Assembly (NCBI RefSeq): GCF_021654135.1
Contig: NZ_JAKGSD010000033.1
Coordinates: 5,924 to 69,923 of the forward strand
DNA from: Amycolatopsis tucumanensis
GTDB lineage: Bacteria > Actinomycetota > Actinomycetes > Mycobacteriales > Pseudonocardiaceae
Direction: 5' to 3'
Length of the DNA: 64,000 bases
The stretch's first letter is position 1. Every line of letters starts with the position of its first letter. The position numbers and the translations under genes were made by a program. Positions 34,308-42,576 of this stretch are shown here, piece by piece. A model generated the notes under the pieces. The model ran no database searches. It was not told where the DNA came from and saw nothing but the letters and a program-made list of their open reading frames with translations.

Positions 34308-34934
34308 GTGACCAACACCCTCGACAGGCTTGCTCCCAGCGAAAGCCAGGACCTGGTGTCGCCGGGCCCGGTCGACACTGAGCGCGTTGCCGATCTTGTC
34401 GGCCAGCTCCTCGCCGCGATCGGCGAGGACCCTGGACGGGAGGGTCTGTCGGACACGCCGGCCAGGGTCGCCGCGTGGTGGCGCGGGTTCTTCTCCCCGG
34501 AGCCGTCGGCCGCCCCGACCTGCTTCCCCGAGCAACATCTGAGCGGCCAGTTGGTGGTGATCGGCGGCATGAGCGTCTGGTCGCTGTGTGAGCACCACCT
34601 GCTACCCATGAACCTGGACGTCGCCATCGGTTACGTACCGGACGGCGAAGTAATGGGCCTGTCGAAGTTCGGTCGAATCGCACAGCAATACGCGGGCCGC
34701 CTTCAGGTGCAGGAGCGCTTCACCCGGCAGGTAGCCGACGAGATCGCCGTCGTGATCGGCAGTACCGACGTGGCCGTCGCGGTTCGTGGCACGCATCTGT
34801 GCATGAGCGCGCGGGGCGTGCGGATGGAGGCAGCTCGTACCACCACACTGCAGGCCCGCGGCCGATTCGAGAGTGATCCTGTGCTCTCCCAACAGTTCCT
34901 CGCCCTCGCCACGGACAGGTGGAGGGTCGCCTGA
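34308..34934 (+). CDS. folE: GTP cyclohydrolase I FolE
   Basis: 208 aa from GTG 34308, which has GAGG 9 bases upstream; the frame is open further back to 34182. It makes dihydroneopterin triphosphate from GTP. Family residues are present: MSVWSLCEHHLLPMNL (zinc C94, H97), GLSKFGRIAQQYAGRLQVQE and the second zinc cysteine in HLCMSARGVR. This is probably a dedicated copy for preQ0 rather than the housekeeping folate enzyme, judged from its place between queE and the TGT-like gene. Confidence 0.92.
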   Translation: MTNTLDRLAPSESQDLVSPGPVDTERVADLVGQLLAAIGEDPGREGLSDTPARVAAWWRGFFSPEPSAAPTCFPEQHLSGQLVVIGGMSVWSLCEHHLLPMNLDVAIGYVPDGEVMGLSKFGRIAQQYAGRLQVQERFTRQVADEIAVVIGSTDVAVAVRGTHLCMSARGVRMEAARTTTLQARGRFESDPVLSQQFLALATDRWRVA

Positions 34935-35749
34935 TGGCCAAGAGCATCGCCTTCTCCGCGATCGCCCCGCCCGACTACCTGAACGTCTTCGTCGCGCAGG
35001 AGCCCGCCAGCGTCCACCACGTGGCGGCCCAGCGTGTTCTGACCGACGCTGCCTACCGCGCGTTCTTCCACCGCGAGGCGCAGCGGGGTGCGGAGATCAT
35101 TGTCGACAACGGGGTCTTCGATCTCGGCCACGCCCTGCCGGCCGCCGACCTGATCGCGGCGGCCCACATCGTGGACGCCCGCGAGATCATCCTCCCGGAC
35201 GTCATGCGCGACGGGCTCGCCACCATCAAGGCCAGCGACGAAGCCGCTCGCGAGATCCTCGACCTCAGCGACGAGTTCCGCCTGTGCGTCGTGCTGCACG
35301 CGGCAGACGATCAAGAGTGGCTGCGCTGCTACGACTACTTCGCTTCCAACGAATACGTCGGAGCGATCGCGCTGCCCGCATCACGACGTCCCGCGCCCGA
35401 AGACCAGCTCTGCCGCACCCGCTGGGCGGCCACCCGGTACCTGGAAGACCACGGCATGGTCGAGGACCGGATCGTCTATCGGCTGCTCGGCCTCGGCCGC
35501 ACCGGGCACCTGGAACTCGTCGAACAGCGCGAGCACGAATGGATCGCCTCGGTCGACGGCGCCGCCCCGGTCATCCTCGGCGCGATGGGCATCGAGATGC
35601 TGCCCGACGGTCCCTACGAGAAACCCCCGACCCCTCGAATCGAGAATCTGGGTCGGATCCCCGAAGAGCGGTTCGACTTGATCCGGCGGAACATCGCCGT
35701 CGTCCGCGAAGCGGCGGGTAGTAGCGTGCGGATCCCGGAGGCGGCCTGA
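34934..35749 (+). CDS. TGT/DpdA-like putative base-exchange protein
   Basis: 271 aa. It starts one base inside the folE stop (TGATG). The sequence suggests a TIM barrel of the tRNA-guanine transglycosylase/DpdA superfamily: IIVDNGVFDLGHALPAADLI early, REIILPDVMRDGLATIKAS with a candidate Asp, a VVLHAADDQEW strand and RIVYRLLGLGRTGHLELVEQ near the barrel end. The tRNA-type zinc site (CxCxxC) is absent, as in DNA-acting DpdA proteins. TGT-type enzymes swap guanine for preQ0 in nucleic acid. Assignment is by motif and context; a profile search is needed to settle it. Confidence 0.55.
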   Translation: MAKSIAFSAIAPPDYLNVFVAQEPASVHHVAAQRVLTDAAYRAFFHREAQRGAEIIVDNGVFDLGHALPAADLIAAAHIVDAREIILPDVMRDGLATIKASDEAAREILDLSDEFRLCVVLHAADDQEWLRCYDYFASNEYVGAIALPASRRPAPEDQLCRTRWAATRYLEDHGMVEDRIVYRLLGLGRTGHLELVEQREHEWIASVDGAAPVILGAMGIEMLPDGPYEKPPTPRIENLGRIPEERFDLIRRNIAVVREAAGSSVRIPEAA

Positions 35750-36816
35750 TGAGCCTCCTCGCCAACACAATCCCGACCGCGGGAGCCAGCTCGGCGTTGC
35801 AGACGTCCCCCATCGCGGTGGACGGGCACACGATGGCCCCGGACCGCCTTCTGCGCTACCTACAGATCAAGGTCCACCACCTCATCCAGGACCACGACTG
35901 GGACAGCATCCACGTCGTCGGCGGCTACGACCGCGAAGCCGTGATCTCCACGCACGAGAAGACCGGCAAGCTGTTCAACTTCGAGCGCCCCACCGCCGAG
36001 GTCCACGGCCGTGACCTCATCGTCAAGGCGTTCCCCGGTGCCGACTACGTCCACCACTACGCCCTGATCATCGCCACGTACCTGTCCATGACAGGAAAAC
36101 CGGCCGACACGGTCACCTACGAGTTGCCCGACCCGATGTTGTCCCGCGAGGCGGTGGCGAAGCTCGGCCTCGAACTCGATGGCGACCTCGTGATCGTCGG
36201 CTGGGGCCTGGCGCACCTCGCTCCTGCCGACGGAGCGTGGACCTACGGGCACGGCTACGCCTGGCAACGCGCTCAGATCCACGGCCGACGAGTGGTCTAC
36301 CTCGGGTTCCTCCACAGCATCTGGGGCGACGTCGCCGGACGCGTGGTCACGCGCCTGGCCGAGCTCGGTGCCCGCGACGTCGTCTACGTCGGCAAAGTCG
36401 GTGCGCTGAACCCCGACATCGAGCCCAACACGCGGCTGGCTACCGGAAACACAAGCCTCGTCGGCGGCAGCCTCGTGGCGTGGCCTGACTTCTTCGGCGA
36501 CTTCGCCACCGCCCAACCAGGCGTGCACACCGGCATCCACGTCACGTCACCCTCGATCCTGCTGGAGAACAGGGACTGGCTGACCGAGCACGCCGAGCAC
36601 GCATTCGTCGATCCCGAGATCGGCCCTATGGGAGTTGCAGCACGCGACGCCGGGATCGATTTCGGCTACCTGCATGTCATTTCCAACAACCTTGCTCGCC
36701 ACTACCCCGCGGACTTGTCCAACGAGCGTCACAGCGACGTTGTCCGGCGGCGCACCGTCCTAATTAGACAGATTCAAGACATCGTCGCCAACCGACTGGC
36801 CGCCCGGCCGATCTGA
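35749..36816 (+). CDS. nucleoside-phosphorylase-superfamily protein
   Basis: 355 aa. The second half has the family pattern VVYVGKVGALNPDIEPNTRL ... LATGNTSLVGG, then FVDPEIGPMGVAARDAGIDF and YLHVISNNL, which parallel the base- and sugar-binding parts of purine/uridine phosphorylases. The usual EMEA signature reads PEIGPM. The first 130 residues are an unrecognised extension. It may cleave or form an N-glycosidic bond of a deazaguanine nucleoside. It starts inside the previous stop (TGATG). Confidence 0.6.
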   Translation: MSLLANTIPTAGASSALQTSPIAVDGHTMAPDRLLRYLQIKVHHLIQDHDWDSIHVVGGYDREAVISTHEKTGKLFNFERPTAEVHGRDLIVKAFPGADYVHHYALIIATYLSMTGKPADTVTYELPDPMLSREAVAKLGLELDGDLVIVGWGLAHLAPADGAWTYGHGYAWQRAQIHGRRVVYLGFLHSIWGDVAGRVVTRLAELGARDVVYVGKVGALNPDIEPNTRLATGNTSLVGGSLVAWPDFFGDFATAQPGVHTGIHVTSPSILLENRDWLTEHAEHAFVDPEIGPMGVAARDAGIDFGYLHVISNNLARHYPADLSNERHSDVVRRRTVLIRQIQDIVANRLAARPI

Positions 36817-36835
36817 TCCCTTGGAGCGCACCAAC

Positions 36836-37531
36836 ATGACGAACGCAGCACCACTTTTCAACCCTGCGCGCGGGCGCGAGATCACGGTCGTCGGCATCGA
36901 CGGCGCGGGCAAGTCCACCCTCGCCACCCGCCTGCACCAAGCGCTCAACGAGGCCGGCCACGAAACGATCCTGATCGGCAAGCACAGCACCGAAGTCCCG
37001 ATGGACGCCGAGTTGTCCGCCTACGTCGACAGGCTCAACGCATTGGTCTATCGCCGCGACGCGCGCGTCGCCCAGGCGTGCGGCGATCACTACTGGCTGC
37101 TGGCGCTGGCCGCCTGGTACACCCTCCAGGACAAACTCGTCATCCAGCCCGCCCTCGCCGCCGGAACCCACGTGATCCTCGACAACGCCCACCACAAGAT
37201 CCTCGCTCGCTACGCGGTGAATCCCGACGTCTCCACCAGCCTGGCCGAGCAGGTCTTCGCCCACCTCACCGAACCCGACCTGGTGTTCTTCCTGCGCATC
37301 AGCGCCCGCGACGCGCTCGCCCGCAAGGGCGAATTCAGCTCCCTGGAAACCGGCCACTCCGGCGGCGCGGACGAGGACTTCATCCGCTACCAGGACACCG
37401 TTCTCGCGAAGCTGCGCGAGCACGAGCAGCGCGGCGGATGGCTGTCGATGGACGTGACCGACATGGACCGCGACGCGGTCTTCAAGACCGCTGCCGAAGC
37501 GCTCGCCGACCGCCTCCAGCTCGCCATCTGA
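36836..37531 (+). CDS. thymidylate-kinase-like nucleotide kinase
   Basis: 231 aa. The P-loop is VVGIDGAGKSTLA (G20-T28), as in dTMP kinases. LIGKHSTEVP, DNAHHKILARY and LVFFLRISARDAL follow in the expected places. The usual DRY/DR motif of dTMP kinase is not exact. It could phosphorylate a modified (deoxy)nucleoside monophosphate. ATG 36836 has GGAG 9 bases upstream. Confidence 0.8.
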   Translation: MTNAAPLFNPARGREITVVGIDGAGKSTLATRLHQALNEAGHETILIGKHSTEVPMDAELSAYVDRLNALVYRRDARVAQACGDHYWLLALAAWYTLQDKLVIQPALAAGTHVILDNAHHKILARYAVNPDVSTSLAEQVFAHLTEPDLVFFLRISARDALARKGEFSSLETGHSGGADEDFIRYQDTVLAKLREHEQRGGWLSMDVTDMDRDAVFKTAAEALADRLQLAI

Positions 37532-37562
37532 CCCCGCCAACAGTCATCACGAGGAACGCACC

Positions 37563-38483
37563 ATGCCAGCGACCCGACCAACCGGCGGCGAGTACGTGTG
37601 CCACGGCATCACCTGGGCGACAGGAAATCCCCGGCTGCTGCTGGCCCCGCTGCCCGACGGGCCGCTGGTCTACGCCGAGATCATGAACCAGCGACTCGGT
37701 TTTGCGGTCGGTACCGGCCGGTGGTGCACCGGCCGGTACCAGTTCGCCGACACGGTGCGCGTCGAGGCCCTCGCGTGTCCCGACCGCGCGCCGACCGAGC
37801 AGGGCGACCAGTGCGCTCGGTGCTTGCGCCAGGACGAGTTCCGCTTCGCCCACCAGTTCCACCAGGACGGCAACGTCCCCGCGGCCCTGCGCCAGTACAT
37901 GGACCAGCCGCACTGGCTCTACCTCGCCACCTTCGCCGACGGCGCCACCAAGGTCGGCACTGCAGCCGAACCACGCAGGCAATCCCGCCTCGACGAACAA
38001 GGCGCCCTGATCGCGACCTATCTGACCAAGAGCGCCGACGGCCGCGCCGTACGCCACCTCGAAGACGCCATCACCCGCGGCCTGCAGGTGCCCCAGACCA
38101 TCCGGGCCTCGACCAAGCTCAAGGCGCTGGCCAATCTGACCGACCTGTCCACCGCGAGCGCGACCCACGACCGTCACGTCTCCCGCGCCGCGGACGCGCT
38201 CGCAGCGATGAACACTCCGGCAATGCTGGAGACGTGGACTCCTCCTGCCGAAGGCGACCGAATGCGCGTCGCCGACGGCGTACGGATGCTGTACCCACAC
38301 GATCTGCGCGACGGTGAGCACGGCTTCACCGTCGTCTCGTGCGTCGGCACCCAGGTGCTGGCCGCCCTGGACGGTGACGACGAAGTGGACTACGTGCTCG
38401 ACCTCGGCACCCTCAAGGGTCGCCGCATCACGCTCGGCCCGTTCACCTCGCCCGCCGCCGCCTTCCAGAACTCCCTCTTCTAA
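37563..38483 (+). CDS. DUF2797-like protein
   Basis: 306 aa. A cysteine cluster (LACPDRAPTEQGDQCARC) is followed by HWLYLATFADGATKVGTAAE ... RRQSRLDEQGALIATYL, which looks like the GIY-YIG-related core of DUF2797 proteins, and ARAVRHLEDAI-like helices. The function is unknown; the fold would fit a nuclease or nucleic-acid-binding role. 31 bases after the kinase gene, with its own GGA ribosome site. Confidence 0.65.
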   Translation: MPATRPTGGEYVCHGITWATGNPRLLLAPLPDGPLVYAEIMNQRLGFAVGTGRWCTGRYQFADTVRVEALACPDRAPTEQGDQCARCLRQDEFRFAHQFHQDGNVPAALRQYMDQPHWLYLATFADGATKVGTAAEPRRQSRLDEQGALIATYLTKSADGRAVRHLEDAITRGLQVPQTIRASTKLKALANLTDLSTASATHDRHVSRAADALAAMNTPAMLETWTPPAEGDRMRVADGVRMLYPHDLRDGEHGFTVVSCVGTQVLAALDGDDEVDYVLDLGTLKGRRITLGPFTSPAAAFQNSLF

Positions 38484-38549
38484 CCGACCCCGGCTCGTCG
38501 CGTCCGTCCGCAACGAGCCTGGCCTGCGCCCTGAAGCGAGGTACCCGCG

Positions 38550-39389
38550 ATGGCACCACTGGACGCCCTTCTCGGCTGGGACGAGGACACCACTGCCGAG
38601 GCGTACGCCGCCTTCACCCGTGCCTTCCCCATGTATTCGGCCACCAGCCGGGACCTTGCTCGCCGCGCCGATCTCACCGACAGCCGGCTGGTGGTCGACC
38701 TCTGCGGCGGAGCCGGCGCGACCGCGGAGGCAATCCTCGAACTCGTGCCGATCGACGCCCAGGTCGTCTCCCTGGACAACGCCGCTGCCATGCAGCGCGT
38801 TGGCCGACGCACCCTGGCCGACCCACGCCTGAGCTGGGTCACCGCACCAGCCGAAGATCTGGTCGGCCACGTTCCCGGCGCGGCAGACGCGGTGGTGTGC
38901 AACTCCGCGATCTGGAAGACCGACGTGCCACAGGTGTTCGCCGCCGTCCACCAGGTCCTACGACCCGGCGGCCGGTTCGTGTTCAACGTCGGCGGCGGCT
39001 TTGCCGGCGTCCGCCACCCCGACGAGACCAATGTGCGCACCGGCCCCTCGCTGAACACCTTGATCCGTCAGGTCGCGGCCCGTGACCACGGCTACGCCCC
39101 GCCTCCAGCCGCCGAGCCAGCTCCGAAGCTGCCACTGGACACGATTGCCGACCACCTGTCGGTCGCCGGACTGACCGTGCTCGACACCGAGGTCGTCGCC
39201 CAGCGCAGCACGATGGCCGAGAAGAAGGCGTGGTTGTCGATTCCGGTCTTCGCTCGACCCGACGGGGACTTCACCCACGCTCAGCGGATGGACATCCTCG
39301 ACAAGGCGTACTCGCTGACCACGCCCGACACGCCTACCGTGACGAGCTGGCTCGTGGTTGTCGCACAGCGACCCAGGGAACTACGTTGA
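38550..39389 (+). CDS. class I SAM-dependent methyltransferase
   Basis: 279 aa. The SAM-binding motif I is LVVDLCGGAGATAEAI, motif II VVSLDNAAAMQRVG, and a FAAVHQVLRPGGRFVFNVGG segment is motif V/VI-like. Small-molecule methyltransferases such as UbiE-type enzymes are closest by eye; no DNA-methylase DPPY/NPPY motif is present. AGG lies upstream of the ATG. Its stop overlaps the next start (TTGA). Confidence 0.82.
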   Translation: MAPLDALLGWDEDTTAEAYAAFTRAFPMYSATSRDLARRADLTDSRLVVDLCGGAGATAEAILELVPIDAQVVSLDNAAAMQRVGRRTLADPRLSWVTAPAEDLVGHVPGAADAVVCNSAIWKTDVPQVFAAVHQVLRPGGRFVFNVGGGFAGVRHPDETNVRTGPSLNTLIRQVAARDHGYAPPPAAEPAPKLPLDTIADHLSVAGLTVLDTEVVAQRSTMAEKKAWLSIPVFARPDGDFTHAQRMDILDKAYSLTTPDTPTVTSWLVVVAQRPRELR

Positions 39390-39937
39390 CCGCCCCGCCA
39401 CCGACCAGTAGCCACGGCAGCAGGATCAAGTACTGCGACCACGCGGCCGTCGGCGTGCTCATCTCCTCACCGGACGGGCTGCTGGTCTTCGAACGCGCGA
39501 GGCCCCCTGCGGGGATCGCGCCGGTCGCTGGTCATGTCGACCAGCACGGAGGCCCCGAGCAAGCCGCCCGCATTGAGGTCGCCGAGGAAGTCGGCCTGAC
39601 CGTCACCTCACTTCACCTGCTGCTGACCGCATGGCGGCCCAACCACTGCCGCCGACCGACCAGCGACCGCGTGGGCCATCAGTGGTGGATCTATCGGGCC
39701 CAGACCTCTGGCCCGATCCGACCCTCTGCCCAAGAGGTGCGCGCACCCCGATGGCTGCACCAAGACCAGCTCCAGCAGCACGCGCACCGCACCGCGGCCT
39801 ACGCCGAAGGGCAGCTGAGCGAGGAGCAGTTCACCGCGAAGCCCGGCTTGGAGCCGGTGTGGGTTCGATTCCTGCACGAGCTCCAACTGGTGACGCTGCC
39901 CGACGACATCCTGAGTCTGATCGACAAGGTCCTCTGA
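39386..39937 (+). CDS. NUDIX-fold protein with degenerate Nudix box
   Basis: 183 aa from TTG 39386, which overlaps the methyltransferase stop (TTGA). The box reads GHVDQHGGPEQAARIEVAEE VGL in two parts: the first Glu is Gly and the Arg of REUxEE is Ile, while EExGL is kept. Hydrolysis may be weak, or the protein may act as a sensor or on an unusual nucleotide. Last gene of operon B. Confidence 0.75.
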   Translation: MTAPPPTSSHGSRIKYCDHAAVGVLISSPDGLLVFERARPPAGIAPVAGHVDQHGGPEQAARIEVAEEVGLTVTSLHLLLTAWRPNHCRRPTSDRVGHQWWIYRAQTSGPIRPSAQEVRAPRWLHQDQLQQHAHRTAAYAEGQLSEEQFTAKPGLEPVWVRFLHELQLVTLPDDILSLIDKVL

Positions 39938-39957
39938 CCGTGCACCGGCGACGGGTC

Positions 39958-40473
39958 TCAGCGCGCCCCCACCACGTTCCCCGCTGCCAATCGGCGTACG
40001 TACGCGCGGATACGTTCGCGGTCCTCGGGGAACACGCTCTCCCACGTCTCGTCCAGGTCAACCCACCTCGATGGCTGCCCAGTCTCCCCGCCGAGCGGCA
40101 CGTCGCGGTCGACGACGGCGCCGTAGGACAGGCTCAGCGTCGGCGCCCAGTCGGCGCGGAAGGAGCGGACAGCCACCGCGGCCGGCATAGGCAGCAGCTC
40201 GCCCGCTACGCCGGCCTCCTCCACGAGTTCACGAGCTGCGGCTGCCCGCGGCGTCTCGCCTGGCTCGACCTTGCCGCCAGGCGGCACCCATCCGCGCACG
40301 CGGTGCCGTACCAGCAAGACGTGGCTGTACGTCGGGTCGGTGACCCAGACCTCGGCCGCGAGCGGCTTCAGCAGCGACTGGTGGGCGTGGAGCCACGTCT
40401 GGGCGTCATCGAACTCCATCGCGGCAAGGCGAGCGTCCGCGACCGCCGCTTCCACGGTCAACTGGTCAATCAC
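39958..40473 (-). CDS. NUDIX hydrolase
   Basis: 171 aa. The complete box GGKVEPGETPRAAAARELVEEAGV is present. After a 40-residue helical N-terminus the fold is standard. It is convergent with operon B, 20 bases from its end. In a locus producing an unusual nucleotide it could act in house-cleaning; the substrate is unknown. Confidence 0.88.
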   Translation of the reverse strand: MIDQLTVEAAVADARLAAMEFDDAQTWLHAHQSLLKPLAAEVWVTDPTYSHVLLVRHRVRGWVPPGGKVEPGETPRAAAARELVEEAGVAGELLPMPAAVAVRSFRADWAPTLSLSYGAVVDRDVPLGGETGQPSRWVDLDETWESVFPEDRERIRAYVRRLAAGNVVGAR

Positions 40474-40871
40474 CTGACCCAGCCTAAGCCGACGTCGCAG
40501 CCGACCCGGACATTGCAGGGGGACAAGGCCCGCCGTGTCCTGGCCTGTGAAGGAACGACCCGGAGGTTGGATGCCCCGAATGGTGGAATCGTCAGCGACG
40601 AGTCGCGATATTCATGCAGGTCAAGCTTGGTGACGCCTCAACCGCGCCTCCACGGCACTGCCCGAACGCGCTTGATGACATGGCCCATTCGCAGTTGACT
40701 ACCTCGGGCTGCGCCGAGAGGGAGGTGCTGCCTTAGCGGCGCGCTCTGTCGAGAGCATTTCTGCCCGAACAACCCAGGGTGTCCGCCCTGTCTCATATCT
40801 GGATGCGTCGTAACCGGGCCATGCTGACCATGGCCGTCCACATAGTTGATCGTTGAACTAGAAGGGAAGCG
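40474..40871. other. intergenic stretch at the edge of the accessory region
   Basis: No gene is supported. At 40616-40640 a GCAGGTCAAG...GGTG.CGCCTCA block matches 21 of 25 bases at 30836-30860. On the minus strand it gives TTGACC, a possible -35 for the NUDIX gene. AGAAGGGAAGCG at the right end is the ribosome site of the next gene. Confidence 0.45.
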
Positions 40872-41471
40872 ATGGGCACCGATACCACCACCGTGTCGCC
40901 GGGGTCGCTGCGCGCGGAGATGGTCGCCAAGGTCCGCAAGTCGGGATACGCGCAGCTCAGTGAGGTCGCGCGGGTCCTGCTGGACACACCACGTCATGAG
41001 TTCGTGCCCGACGCCCCACTGGCCACTGCCTACGACCCGTGGCAGGCGGTGATCACCCACCGGTTCCAGGATGGCCGGTCGTTGTCCTGCGCGTCGGCGC
41101 CGTGGCTGGTCGCGGCGATGCTCGACCAGCTTCACGTCCAACCCGGCAACCGCATCCTGGAAATCGGCGCGGGAACTGGCTACAACGCCTGCCTGCTTGC
41201 CCAGTTGACCGGCCGCGCGGACCTGGTGACCACGATCGACATCGACCCGGACGTCACCGCGAAAGCCAAGCGGGCCCTGACCGCCACCGGCTACGGCGAC
41301 GTGCATGTGATCACCGGCGATGGTGGGCTCGGCTATCCCGACCACGCCCCGTACGACCGCATGATCGCCACCGTCTCGCCGTGGGACATTCCCGCGCAGT
41401 GGTGGCAACAGCTCGCGCCCGGAGGACGGCTGGTCGCCCCGCTGCGCTTCCCTGTCAAGTCAGCGTGTTGA
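40872..41471 (+). pseudogene. truncated PCMT-type (FxLD-system-like) methyltransferase
   Basis: 199 aa. It starts like a protein-L-isoaspartate-type methyltransferase: QDGRSLSCASAPWLVAAMLD, motif I ILEIGAGTGYNACLLAQ, VTTIDIDPDVTAKAK and APYDRMIATVSPWDIPAQW. It ends abruptly after LVAPLRFPVKSAC. The actinobacterial FxLD-system methyltransferases it resembles are about twice as long (family knowledge), so the C-terminal half is missing. No precursor peptide is seen. The break coincides with the switch to the stress cluster and looks like a recombination endpoint. Confidence 0.7.
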
Positions 41472-41541
41472 ACCGTTTCGTCGGGCGGTGGTGGCGTTCC
41501 CAGCCGCCGCTCGGACCGATTAACGTGGGTGCTGAGGGTGC

Positions 41542-42576
41542 TCAGCCGGTGCGCGAGCCGATGGTCAGGGTGACGGATTGGGATGTGTCTGCGCGGATGA
41601 GGGTGGCCGGCACCTTCTGTCCTGGCTGGGTGTGTCGGAGGGCAGCCAGGAGGTCCTCGACGCTGCGGATTGGTGTGCCGGCGAATTCGGTGATGACGTC
41701 GCCGGTGCGGATGCCGCTGGCGGCGGCGGGACCGCTTTGGTCGATGCCGAGGACGAGTGCGCCGTGGTCGGTGTGTACGCCGAGTTTTTGTTGGATGTCG
41801 GGGGTGAGCCGGCCGAGTGAGATCCCGAGGTAGGGGTGGGTCGCGGTGCCCTTGGTGAGCAGCTGGTCGGCGATGTCGGTGACGGTGGCTGAGGGGATGG
41901 CGAACCCGAGAGACACCGCCCCTGCGGCGGGTGGGATGTATGCCTCGTTGATGCCCACGACCCGGCCTTGCGTGTCGAGCAGTGCACCGCCGGAGTTGCC
42001 GGGGGAGATCGAGGCGTCGGTTTGAATGAGGTCCACAAGGGACTGGGTTTGGCCGGCGGATCCGGGGATCTCGCGGTGCAGCCCGGAGATGATGCCGGCG
42101 GTGACCGAGTTCTCGAAGCCCAGGGGGCTGCCGATGGCCAGGGCTCGTTCACCGGGCCGGGGCAGGTCGTTGCGGTACTGCGGCACGGGCAGGTTCTTGC
42201 GGTCGGTGCGCACGACGGCGAGGTCGGTGATGGTGTCGGTGGCCAGGACGGTGCCGGGTGAGCGGGCGCCGTCGGCGTAGGCGATGGTGACCTCTCGCTG
42301 GGTTCCCACGACGTGCTGGTTGGTGACCACGACGTCCGGGCGCAGGACGACCCCGCTGCCCAGGTCCTGGCCTGCCTGGACGGTGACCACGCTGGGGCTG
42401 ACCCGGTCGACCACGTCGGCGTACCCGGCCCCTGGCCCCGCGGGGGCCGGGGTGGTGGTGGTGGCGTTCGGCTGGGCGGGATTGCTCGATCCGGTCGTGC
42501 AGGCTGACAGCGCAATGGCCGCCGCCGCGACTGCACCGCAGATCCGCGCCGTTCGAGGGCTAACTGTGCTGTTCAT
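41542..42576 (-). CDS. HtrA/DegP-like PDZ serine protease lipoprotein
   Basis: 344 aa. A signal with lipobox ALSAC (C26) anchors it outside the membrane. The trypsin-like triad is H88 (VTNQHVVG), D118 (DTITDLAVV) and S195 (SPGNSGGALL). One PDZ domain closes the protein (LGVHTDHGALVLGIDQSGPA ... GDVITEFAGTPI). It degrades or refolds damaged envelope proteins. The start overlaps the htpX stop (ATGA); it is the last gene of the chaperone operon. Confidence 0.92.
   Translation of the reverse strand: MNSTVSPRTARICGAVAAAAIALSACTTGSSNPAQPNATTTTPAPAGPGAGYADVVDRVSPSVVTVQAGQDLGSGVVLRPDVVVTNQHVVGTQREVTIAYADGARSPGTVLATDTITDLAVVRTDRKNLPVPQYRNDLPRPGERALAIGSPLGFENSVTAGIISGLHREIPGSAGQTQSLVDLIQTDASISPGNSGGALLDTQGRVVGINEAYIPPAAGAVSLGFAIPSATVTDIADQLLTKGTATHPYLGISLGRLTPDIQQKLGVHTDHGALVLGIDQSGPAAASGIRTGDVITEFAGTPIRSVEDLLAALRHTQPGQKVPATLIRADTSQSVTLTIGSRTG

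Noticed and set aside
17352..39937. Classical Dpd genomic island
   Set aside because: Apart from the preQ0 genes and a possible DpdA-like protein, the other Dpd proteins, including large helicase-like ones, are not seen.
17352..39937. Toyocamycin/sangivamycin biosynthetic cluster
   Set aside because: The GMP-reductase-like and adenylosuccinate-synthetase/lyase-like genes expected for that pathway are missing, although a different deazapurine nucleoside remains possible.
30836..40640. Direct repeats flanking operon B as attachment sites
   Set aside because: The 21-of-25-base match is better explained by a shared promoter/operator element (it recurs at 15,920), and no integrase or tRNA gene is nearby.
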